Assembly: GCA_023375785.1 (NCBI GenBank)
Contig: SZWC01004980.1
Location: 3,149-65,420, forward strand
Direction: 5' to 3'
Origin: Penium margaritaceum
Lineage: Eukaryota; Streptophyta; Zygnematophyceae; Desmidiales; Peniaceae
Length of the DNA stretch: 62,272 bases
Part shown: one piece after another, positions 37,834 through 46,500 of the stretch
Position numbering within the stretch: position 1 is the stretch's first letter
How the letters are laid out: the number at the start of each line of letters is the position of its first letter
Notes under the pieces: generated by a model
Databases searched by the model: none
Told to the model about the DNA's origin: nothing
The model's input: only the letters and a program-made list of their open reading frames with translations
Made by a program: the position numbers and the translations under genes

Positions 37834-38987
37834 GCCAGGCAGCGACCGAACCCCTCAACCGCGGCTCCGCCCGCATTGCCTTTTGTCCGCTCACAACGCT
37901 CACGGACCCATTCCGCGACCGCCTTGTCCTTCTCTTCCTCCGAGAGCTTCTCTTGCTCCTCCGGAGCAAGCGGTAACCTCAGCGGCCTCTGGGGCATGCC
38001 CATCGCCGCGCGCGGTGGTTGTCCGAAGAGTAGCATATGGCGTGAGAGGGAGGTTGCTCGGCTGGGTGTCGTGTTGATGAAGTGAGCCGTTTTCCTCAGC
38101 TTCTCAATCCAGTTACTGCCCTTCGCGGTTGCCACTGCCCTCTCCATTATGTCATGCACCCGCTCTACTTGCCCTTGTGACTCTGGCCGGTACCGCCCGG
38201 AGTGCACATGGCGGACCCACCACTCCTCCAGCTCCTCTCTAAAGGCCCCCATGAACTCCGTACCGTTGTCGCTGTGCACCACGCTGCAGCCACCAAAGCG
38301 ACAAAAGATTTCCTCGCGGATGAACCCTGCCGCGGTGGCTGAACTCTTGTTGGGCACAGCGCGGGCCCAGAGGTACTTCGTGAAGTGGTGCACCGCTGCA
38401 ATCCAGTATCGGTTCCCTTGGTCGCGGTGTGCGCGAGGGCCGTGGAAGTCGATGATAATCTTATCCAGCAGTTTGCCGATAGGGGAGGGTTGGAACAGCG
38501 GCTGGTCTTGTGGTGTAATTTTCCGCGCTCGTTTGCAGGGGGCGCAGTGCTGTACCATGTCTTTGGTGATAGCCGCCAGGTTCGGTACGTGGATGATGGG
38601 CGTCAGGCGATCCTTCAGTGCTTGTACACCAGTGTGGTGGTGGCGGTGGTAAGCCTCCACCACTGCCTTTTGCAACGTTAGTGGGGGCACCCACAAGACA
38701 AGCGGAGTTATTCTCCACAGACAACCGTCCTCCCATGCATACTGCTCACAGAGACGGGCCCGGTCGTCCTTTTTCATCCGGTCAAATTCCACGTCCAGCC
38801 ATGTTTCCAGATCCGCGGACACCATCTGCGCCTCCGCATTCTGCTGTTCCTTACTGCTGGCGCTGAGAAGGATGTGGGCGGTCTGCCAGATTCGCCAGTC
38901 TTGCGTTTCCATGGGCCCCTTCCTCCCCGCTTTCTCTGCTACTGCTTCCCCCGGCTTCCGCTTCGTTTCTGGTATTCTTGCCGGCAA
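37824..38987 (-). CDS. Retroelement integrase, catalytic core (Ty3/gypsy-like)
   Basis: This 387-residue open frame has an N-terminal HHCC zinc domain: H114, H118, C148, C151. The catalytic triad is D180 (in KIIIDFHGP, codon 38448-38450), D240 (in VVHSDNGTEF, codon 38268-38270) and E275 (in PESQGQVERV, codon 38163-38165); D240 to E275 is the canonical 35. Such enzymes join element cDNA ends to target DNA in the nucleus. No key residue is missing. The start is not a true start: the upstream polyprotein frame runs into it by a one-base shift between about 38940 and 39010. The end, at TGA 37824-37826, is also a frame artefact, because the C-terminal domain continues one frame over. Confidence 0.88.
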   Translation of the reverse strand: MPARIPETKRKPGEAVAEKAGRKGPMETQDWRIWQTAHILLSASSKEQQNAEAQMVSADLETWLDVEFDRMKKDDRARLCEQYAWEDGCLWRITPLVLWVPPLTLQKAVVEAYHRHHHTGVQALKDRLTPIIHVPNLAAITKDMVQHCAPCKRARKITPQDQPLFQPSPIGKLLDKIIIDFHGPRAHRDQGNRYWIAAVHHFTKYLWARAVPNKSSATAAGFIREEIFCRFGGCSVVHSDNGTEFMGAFREELEEWWVRHVHSGRYRPESQGQVERVHDIMERAVATAKGSNWIEKLRKTAHFINTTPSRATSLSRHMLLFGQPPRAAMGMPQRPLRLPLAPEEQEKLSEEEKDKAVAEWVRERCERTKGNAGGAAVEGFGRCLAWM

Positions 38988-39826
38988 TCCCTTGCTCGCC
39001 TCCCATCCTGCTCCACTTTCATCACCTCAAACTTCTTGCGGTTCTCTTCATCATAGACCGGTGGCTCTCTGTCCCAAGGATCAGGTGCAGGGAAGAGCCG
39101 AAGGATTCCGACCGCTCGAAGCTCTCCTTCATCCCATTGCTCTTGCAACCTGCTCTCAGCGGGGCCGCTTGGGCGTTTGTCGTGTCCACCAGCGTGGTGC
39201 AGCTCAATCATCTCCTCCTTTTTGTGTAGAGCCGCTCCTGGAGCCCGCAGCAATCCATGGCTGCGTGTGAGGGGTTGTTCCTCTTCCGAATCTCCCGGTG
39301 ACTCACTGATTTCGGGAACCACCATCACCGCTTCTTTCTTCGCGCGTCCCCTCCTTTCCGGCCCCTTGCATGCAAGTGCTGTCGCGGCTTCTCCCAAGAC
39401 AGGCCGCAGTGGAGCCGGCACCATCTCCGCTGGCATGTGGACTATGTGGAGTACTGCCATCAGATGTTCTGCTGCCTGCGCGGCCTCCCGCTGGGCCTGC
39501 GCCAACTGTTCCGGTGTTACGCCGGGGCTGGGGCCTTCGTGTATCCGAGGTTGTTTCTCTTTCTATGGCTTCGCGACCGCTTCCTCTTCCGCCTTCCTCT
39601 TTCCTTTCTGAGCAGGAGTTGCTTCCTCCAGGAAAGTATGCGCTGGCTCCTCTGTTTGTCTGGTATCTACCGGCACTGTTGTTGTGGTATGGCTCAGCGT
39701 AGCTGCTGCTTTCCGCACCACTGCTGCCGCTCGGGCCTTAAGTTGTGCCTTCCGCTAGAGGGAGCCAGCGGATGGCTCCGGGCGGTGGCGCTTGACGCCA
39801 GCCTTGTACCTCTTCCTCATCGTCTC
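38939..39826 (-). pseudogene. Polyprotein linker between coiled coil and integrase, not recognised
   Basis: This is in frame with the coiled-coil segment across TAA 39827-39829, and itself interrupted by TAG 39755-39757 and TAG 39563-39565. The longest uninterrupted piece is 39505-38939 (188 residues). It is charged and Ala-rich, with a basic KGKRKAEEEAVAKP-type patch before the second TAG and a short hydrophobic helix (EHLMAVLHIVHM) after it. It contains no protease or reverse-transcriptase motif. The reading passes into the integrase frame near its end; the TAG at 38939-38941 may therefore be past the switch point and not in real coding. Confidence 0.45.
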
Positions 39827-39829
39827 TTA

Positions 39830-40465
39830 TGCTGATCCTGCGTGCCTCGCCGCAGCCCCATGTGTTGTTGCTTCCCTTGCTGCCTCTGTCGCTGTGCTAC
39901 CTGCCCCTACTCTGGCTGCCTCCGCGGTTGCCCGTCTTTCTATTGCTACTTGTGCCTCCGTGGCTACTACTCCTGCTACCTTGTCTGTCGCTGCTGCTGT
40001 TGCCTCCTCTGCCACTTGTGCTACTGCTACTGCCTCTGTCTTCGCTTTTGCCGCTTCAGCTACTGCTGTTGCTGCATCTGCCTCCGCCGCTCCTGCTGCT
40101 GCTGTTGCTGCCTCTGCCTCCGCCGCTCTTGTTGCTGCGGCTGCTTCCTCCGTGATTTCCCTTATGAGTTCTTCAGCAGCTTCCTTGTCTGTCTTAGCCG
40201 CCGCCTCCTGTTCCATAGCCAATCGGGCCTCCTTCTGCGTGACCTCTGCGGCCACCCGTTCTCTCTCGGCTGTTTCTTCCTCCCATTCCTTCCGTAGGCG
40301 TTCCTGCATCTGCTACAGCTGAGGGGAGGGCTGGGTATATTCGCGAGCCTCCTCGACCTCCGCATCCCTCCTGCTCTTGTCCTCTCGGCATACTTCCGCT
40401 GCCTCCTTGGCCCAGTGGCGCACCTCTTCTTGCTTGAGATTCAGTCCCTTTCCTTGAACCATAGT
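39830..40465 (-). pseudogene. Ala/Glu-rich coiled-coil segment
   Basis: The first part is charged and helical, interrupted by TAG 40313-40315, then follows RLRKEWEEETAERERV and a long stretch dominated by Ala and Glu with heptad-like spacing. The DNA is an imperfect GCN trinucleotide repeat (about 39930-40150) with a repeated 18-20 bp submotif, so the Ala run probably arose by replication slippage. Expected to form a long helix or coiled coil, perhaps for multimerisation; no enzymatic motif. It is in frame with the segment upstream (across TAG 40466-40468) and downstream (across TAA 39827-39829). Confidence 0.5.
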
Positions 40466-41143
40466 CTAGTGTGCCTCCGCAACCGCTGCCGCTACCCTGG
40501 TGCGTATCACATTCTGGAGTGTCAGCGTCCAGCATTTTTCCATGGCTTCCATCCAGCATCCCTCAGGCACCTGGGTGTCGGTAAGCCGCGATCTTTCTTC
40601 TTGCGGGTACTGAACGCTCCATCTTGCATAGACGAGGTTGAGCAAATATCCCCACCTCCATTCGTCTGCCGCGGATCTCCGCCGCGGTACCTCTGCCGAT
40701 CCAGGTGCTTGGTCATTCACATGGTACAGGACGAGGGCTCTGGCCCTCTCCTGGAGCAGGTGCACGTACCGCCTCTCTGGGCTGCTCCGTTGGTCCTTCT
40801 GCACCCTGTTCCACCATACTGGAGCGGCTTCCAGTGATGGGTCCGCCCGCTCGGTGTCCAGTAGTTCCACGACGCCAGTCATGTCACTAGCCACCCCTTG
40901 TTTGATGCTCAGGCTATCCCGCAGTGCCAAAACAAGGCGCTCTGCGGTTGCTGTCTCCAGTAGTAGCACCTGCCTCTCGTGCACTCCGAGAGCCAGCACC
41001 CCCGTGGCTGCTCCCTTTAGTACTACCTGCCACATCCTGCCGAACAGTGAATCCTTGAATTCCGCGCGGATCACTTGTGGAATCTCTGTCAGCAGCTTGA
41101 GCATGACGGTGCTTACTACCTCAAGCAGCAGGGCTTCCTTGGG
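40466..41143 (-). pseudogene. Unrecognised ~225-residue domain in the polyprotein
   Basis: A well-behaved open segment with balanced, globular-looking composition (many Leu/Val, several Trp, e.g. VWWNRVQ, EWRWGYLLNLVYARW). It lies where a Ty3 element would have protease, reverse transcriptase and RNase H, but shows no DSG/DTG, no YxDD and no RNase H acidic motif. It is bounded by in-frame TAGs at 41144-41146 (N side) and 40466-40468 (C side), and both neighbours are in the same frame. I cannot assign a function. It could be a second capsid-like region, a host-derived domain, or a spacer. Confidence 0.5.
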
Positions 41144-41614
41144 CTACTCCCCGCTGCCCCCCGAGCTTCCCTCGAGGTACGTTCTCGCCCCTTCTATCAC
41201 CGTTCCTCTGCCCAGCAGGGGACGTGTGGGTTGCCGAGTTGAACTACCGCGCGAGGTCGGCGGCGAGTGAAAGAGCAGCATCGTGGCCGGGGAGGGGACT
41301 GGGGTATTTAGGGTTCGAGCTTCATCTCGCGGGATTGGTGTTGGGGTGGCGGTTCTTCTTGCCGCTGCCTGCGTGGCTCCTACCGCTGGCTCCATGCGCC
41401 TGAAGGTCCGCGTCGGTATGCTTGTGGCCGGGCCTTGTCGCGACGGGCCTGGTGCTTTGGCCACAGGTGACGTGACCTGCGTTGGTGTTCGTTCCGCGGG
41501 ACTGGACCGCGGTGGGATTGAGCTCTTGTTGGTGCCGGCAAAGATGGGGTAGGTTGCTTTTCCGCTGCGGTTGGTGGTTTCGTCTGCCGGCGTTTCTGCG
41601 GCACTATGGTACAT
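41144..41614 (-). pseudogene. Ser/Thr/Pro-rich low-complexity linker after Gag
   Basis: An open stretch rich in Pro, Thr, Ser and Arg, expected to be disordered. Two frames look coding in succession: residues like ERFQEAIAKCTIVPQKRRQ read in one frame around 41590-41640, then the Pro/Thr/Ser reading takes over in the frame that leads to the next domain, so a one-base shift probably lies between about 41400 and 41560. The segment ends at TAG 41144-41146. No protease signature. Confidence 0.4.
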
Positions 41615-41760
41615 TTAGCAATTGCCTCTTGGAATCTTTCCTCCGCGGCCTCTGCCTTGCGGCGCGATGCGTTCCTTCCTGTACTCTAGCGGCCATCTGT
41701 AGATCCCATCCGCGCAAGCCTCATTCTTGGGCTCGTGCAATGAGAGTGGTCTCCGCTGCG

Positions 41761-41763
<3 letters not shown>

Positions 41764-41811
<48 letters not shown>
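41764..41811 (+). repeat. 48-nt G homopolymer (poly-Pro on minus strand)
   Basis: Forty-eight consecutive Gs on the plus strand, C on the coding strand. It encodes about 16 prolines whichever frame is used. The frame that looks native before it differs from the one after it, so the true length is probably not a multiple of three relative to this assembly, or the tract slips. Such long G runs are also prone to sequencing error. Confidence 0.95.
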
Positions 41812-41812
<1 letters not shown>

Positions 41813-42085
41813 GGGGCAACTCTGTAATCCCGTCCTCCGCCATTGGCAGCCCCAGCTTGACATTGCGGGCTCCGCTCGTGGAGTTCGCGGGTGCCTAAGG
41901 GTTGGGCAGAATGCCCTGCCCTCTCGGGCATTCTGGGTTTGATGATCCGGTGCGTTCCGCCCAGCTTGCGTCTGCTGCTCAGGCTGCTGATCCTGCCAAG
42001 GTTGATTATAATACGGCTGCCACTGCTGCACCATAGGGTACTGTTGCATAGGATTGGTTCGCGGAACACCATGTCTTTTCTGCGG

Positions 42086-42127
42086 ACAGTCTCGAGCGAT
42101 GTGCTCCAGGCTCTGGCAAGTGTAGCA
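42086..42127 (-). other. CCHC zinc knuckle of Gag
   Basis: Fourteen codons with spacing C-x2-C-x4-H-x4-C, a nucleocapsid-type RNA-binding motif. All four metal ligands are intact. Confidence 0.9.
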
Positions 42128-42916
42128 CGCCTCAGGCTTGGGTTGGGAGGCCTGTGCTGCTGGTGCTGGAGTATGAGAATCTCCATCCTGGTGCTGCCGC
42201 GTCGACCGCTGCCGTGTGAAAATGACTGTGGCGTCCTGCACCGCATCCTGTGATGACTGGTAGCGCTCAGGGATCATAAGACTGCGGATCTCATCGGGAA
42301 GTGCACGGATGAGATTCTGCAGGAGGACCCACAGCGACAGTCCTTCCCCTTGAGGGTTCTTCGCGAATGGTGCCCAAGTGAGGAACTGATCCAAAAACCT
42401 TTGGATGTTGGTGTCCTTCCGCATGACCTCCTTTTCAATTTTGCGGAGTGCTTCTTCCTTAGTCAGCCGCTTGAAGCGCTCGATTAGCGCGTTGCCAAAA
42501 TCCTCGAAGGAGTTGAACGGTGCTCGTGCATTGTACCAGTCCGCCGCCGCGCCCTGTAGATGGAGCTCCGCGGTGGCCAAACAAAGGTCCTGTGGGATTC
42601 GTCTTATGCTTGCATGTATCGTAATCTGCTTCAACCATGTCCACGGGTCCTCTTCAGGGGTCCCCTTGAAGATCTCTAACCGCGGGATGTTAGCCGGTTG
42701 TGCGCGTACATACTGCAGCTGGGGCACAGTATTCCGGTTGGCCATGGATGTTACCGCGGGAAACGGGGGCGAGGCTGAAGAGGAGGGGTTGGGGTGCGAG
42801 GATGTGACCACTGAATAGCCCACGTAACTAGTTTGTGGCTGCCCTTGGGGTACAGGTGTGGGGTTGGTCATTGGGGCTGTCACCGGAAGCGCATAGTAAT
42901 GAGTTGCAGGGGTGGC

Positions 42917-43495
42917 CTACGTCGCGTGGGGTGCGGAGTAGAAGGTAGTCCCAAGGGGCGGTGCCTGTGTGTTCGGGGCGGCGGGGACCGTAGGTCCTCG
43001 CAGCCAGTAGCCCTGAGATAGAGGGTATGACACTGCAGAGTGGTAGAGCGGGGTGGCGATAGATGCCGTAGGGGCCATGGTGGTCGCTGGATTCGGCGGA
43101 AGAGCAGGGTAGGTGGAGTGGGGTACTGTCGGCTGTTCTTGACTGGCAGGTTGTGCTGGATGGACCGCAATCCCAGCTGGTGCGGTACCCATCGCTTGCT
43201 GGTGATAGACTGGGTATCCAACCGCCACGGGAATTAGTTGCGGCGTCATAGGGGCCGGTGGTTGCTGTGACGGTATATGCTGTATGGGTGCTTGCGGCGG
43301 AACTCTTGCCGCGGAGGGCGTGGCCCAGGTGCCCATCATCATCCAACCTGGTGGGGCTGTGGCAGGAGGGATCGTTGCGGGCCCCGCGTACGGCAGAGTC
43401 CCTTGCAATGCAGGGTTGGGCTGTGGCTGTGGCCCTGTGGGTGGCTGCTGAGTTGCGTGGGATGGATGCGGAATCAGGGGGGGTTGGTGCGCCAT
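42917..43495 (-). pseudogene. Pro/Ala/Gln-rich N-terminal region of Gag
   Basis: An ATG at 43493-43495 opens a 192-codon stretch of Pro, Ala, Gln, Thr and Tyr, typical of a disordered Gag N-terminus. It ends at TAG 42917-42919, but the same frame continues without a break through ATPATHYYALP into the Gag core, so the TAG splits one protein. The satellite starts only about 16 bp upstream of the ATG, which leaves no room for a 5' LTR or leader. The frame is also open into the satellite (except TAG 43505-43507), so the true N-terminus may be elsewhere. Confidence 0.55.
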
Positions 43496-43510
43496 GCCCC
43501 CTCTCTATTC

Positions 43511-46500
43511 AGTGGTCAGAAACACAGTGGTCAGAAACACAGTGGTCAGAAACACACTGGTCAGAAACACACTGGTCAGAAACATAGATGTCAGAAACAC
43601 ACTGGTTAGAAACACAGGGGTCAGAAACACACTGGTCAGAAACACAGTGGTCAGAAACACAGTGGTCGGAAACATTGTGGTCAGAAAAGCAGTGGTCAGA
43701 GACACAGTGGTCAGAAACGCAGTGGTCAGAAACACAGTGGTCAGAAACACAATGGTAAAAAACACAGTGGTCATAAACACACTGTTCAGAAACACAGTGG
43801 TCAGAAACACAGTTGTCAGAAACACAGTGGTCAGAAACACACTGGTCACAAACACAGTGGTAAGAAACACACTGGCCAGAAACAAGGTGATCAGAAACAC
43901 ACCGGTCAGAAACACACTGGTCAGAAAGGCACTGGTTCGAAACATGGTGGTTGGAAACATAGTGGTCAGAAACGCCGTGGTCAGAAACACAGTGGTCAGA
44001 AACGCACTGGACAGAAACACACTGGTAAGAAACACTGTGGTAAGAGAATAAGTGGTCAGAATCACACTGGTTAGAAACACACTTCTCAGACACACACTGG
44101 TCAGAAACACAGTGGTCAGAAACACAGTGGTCAGAAGCACAGTGATCTGAAACACAGTGGTCAGGAACACAGTGGTCAGAAACACAAAGGTCAGAAACAC
44201 AGTGGTCAGAAACACAATCGTCAGGAACACATTGGTTAGAAACACACTGGTCAGAAACATAGTGGTCAGAAACACACTGGTCATACATTCAGTGGTCAGA
44301 AACACAGTGGTCAGAAACACAGTGGTTAGAAACACAATGTTCATAAACACAGAGGTCAGAGACAAATGGTCAGAAACACATTGGTCATAAACACACTGGT
44401 TTGAAACAAACTGGTCAGAAACACAGTGGTCAGAAACACCTTGGTCAGAAACAGAGTGGTCATAAACACCGATGTAAGAAACACACTGGTCAGAAACACA
44501 ACGGTCAGAAACAGAGGGGTCAGAAACACACTGGTCAGAAACACATTGGTCCGAAACACAGTGGTCACAAACACAGCGGTCAGAAACACACTTCTCGGAA
44601 ACACACTGGTCAGAAAAACAGTGGTTAGAAACACTGTGGCTGGAAACACAGTGGTCAGAAATACAGAGGTCAGAAACACACTGGTCATGCCCACACTGGT
44701 CAAGAACATAGTTTTCAGAAACACAGTGGTCGTAAACACAATGGTCTGAAACATAATGGTCAGAAACACAGTGGTCGGAAACACAGTGGTCAAAAACACA
44801 GTGGTCAGAAACACAATGGTCAGAAACACACTGGTCAGAAACACCCTGGTCAGAAACACTGTGGTCAGAAACACAGTGGTCAGAAACACAGTGGTCGGAA
44901 ACACGGTGGTCAGAAACACAGTGGTCAGAAACGTAGAGGTAAGAAACACAGTGCTCAGAAAGTGAGGGTCATAAACACAGTGGTCAGAAACACACTGGTC
45001 AGAAACATATTGGTCAGAAACACACAGGGCAGAAACACAGTGGTCAGAAACACACTGGTCAGAAACACAATGGTCAGAAACACAGTGGTCAGAAACACAG
45101 TGGTCAGAGACACACTGGTCAGAAACATATTGGTCAAAAATACACTGGTCAAAAACACAGTGGTCAGAAACACTGTGGTCAGAAAAACACTGGGCAGACA
45201 CACACTGGTCAGAAACACAGTGGTCAGAAACACAGTGGTCACAAACACAGTGGTCAGAAACACACTGTTCAGAGGCACAGTGGTCACCATTACATTGGTC
45301 AGAAACTCATTGGTCTTAAACACAGTGGTCAGGAACACAGTGGTCAGATACACACAGGTCAAAAACGTAGTGGTCAAAAACACGGTGGTCAGAAGCACAA
45401 TAGTCAGAAACACACTGGTCAGAAACACAGTGGTCATAAACACAGTGGTCAGAAACACCCTGGTCAAAAACACACTGGTCAGAAACACAATGGTCAGAAA
45501 CAGAGTGGTCAGAAACACAGTGGTCGGAAACACACTGGTCACAAACACACTGGTCACAAACACAATGGTCAGAAAGACACTGGTCAGAAACACACTGGTG
45601 AGAAACACAGTGGTCGGAAACACCGTGGTCAATAACACAGTGGTCAGAGACACATCGGTCAGAAACACACTGGTCATGCCCACACTGGTCAGAAACACAG
45701 TTATCAGAAATACACTGGTGAAAAATATAGTGGTCAGAACACAGTGGTCATAAACAAAGTGGTCAGAAACACATTGGTCACAAACATAGTGGTCAGAAAC
45801 ATAGTGGTAAAAAACACAGTGGTCAGAAACACACTGGTCATGCCCACACTGGTCAAAAACACAGTGGTCAGAAACATAGTGGTCAGAAACACAGTGGTCA
45901 GAAACACAGTGGTCATAAACACGATGCTCATAAACACAGTGGCCTGAAACAGAGTAGTCAGAAACACAGTGGTCAGAAACACAGTGGTCGAAAACACAGT
46001 GCTCAGAAAGATAGGGTCATAAAAACAGTGGTCAGAAACACACTGGTCAGAAACAAAGTGGTCAGAAACACACTGGGCAATAACACAGTGGTCAGAAACA
46101 CACTGTTCAGAAACACAATGGTCAGAAACACCGTGGTCAGAAACACAGTGGTCAGAAACACACTGGCCAGAAACACATTGGTCAGAAATACACTCGTCTG
46201 GAACACACTTGTCACAAACACAGTGGTCAGAACCACAGTGGTCAGATACACACCGGTCAAAACCACAGTGGTAAAAAACACGGTGGATAGAAGCACAATA
46301 GTCAGAAACACACTTGTCAGAAACACACTGGTCAGAAACACCGTGTTCAAAAACACAGTGATCAGAAACACATCAGTCAGAAACACACTGGTCAGAAACA
46401 CATAAGTCAGAACACACTTGTCAGAAACACTTTTATGAGAAACACGCTGGTCAGAAACACACTGGTCATAAACAAAGTGGTCAGAAACACAATGGTCAGA

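Larger units (their letters stand above)
41615..42916 (-). pseudogene. Gag polyprotein core with CCHC zinc knuckle
   Basis: A Ty3/gypsy-type Gag, the structural protein that packages element RNA into particles. After a Pro/Ser-rich lead come IPRLEIFKGTPEEDPWTWL, HLQGAAADWYNARAPF and FGNALIERFKRLTKEEAL, the hallmark F-x-G...DPxxWL...L-x-G-x-A-x-x-W...F-x-x-F layout of the retrotransposon Gag family. A canonical zinc knuckle CYTCQSLEHIARDC (CX2CX4HX4C) lies at 42086-42127, followed by a Gln-rich tail. The formal frame ends at TAA 41615-41617, but the native reading seems to leave this frame between about 41900 and 41990, before the 48-nt G run. It is in frame with the N-terminal segment across TAG 42917-42919. 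Confidence 0.8.
34389..43510 (-). mobile_element. Ty3/gypsy-related Gag-integrase element (defective or non-autonomous)
   Basis: A 9.1-kb unique, CpG-rich block with satellite directly on both sides. The minus strand carries a Gag with CCHC knuckle, an integrase with HHCC and DD35E signatures, and Cys-rich modules after it. No D[S/T]G protease, YxDD-type reverse transcriptase or RNase H motif was found in any frame between Gag and integrase, where they would be expected. No pair of long terminal repeats is visible: on the Gag side the satellite begins only 16 bp upstream of the ATG. This is either a rearranged copy, a non-autonomous element, or a chimera. The coding is broken by TAG/TAA codons and one-base shifts, described under the segments. 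Confidence 0.8.

Noticed and set aside
39792-40322. Plus-strand Ala/Ser-rich ORF of 176 codons
   Set aside because: It is the reverse of the GCN repeat that encodes the Ala/Glu coiled coil on the minus strand.
38939-41614. Hidden reverse transcriptase
   Set aside because: No YxDD-type motif or flanking RT blocks found in any frame; only a profile search could exclude a very diverged one.
41615-41617. TAA ending the formal Gag frame, as further evidence for stop reassignment
   Set aside because: The native reading here seems to be in another frame, so this stop is not counted. The same applies to TAA 36299-36301, and TAG 38939-38941 is doubtful.
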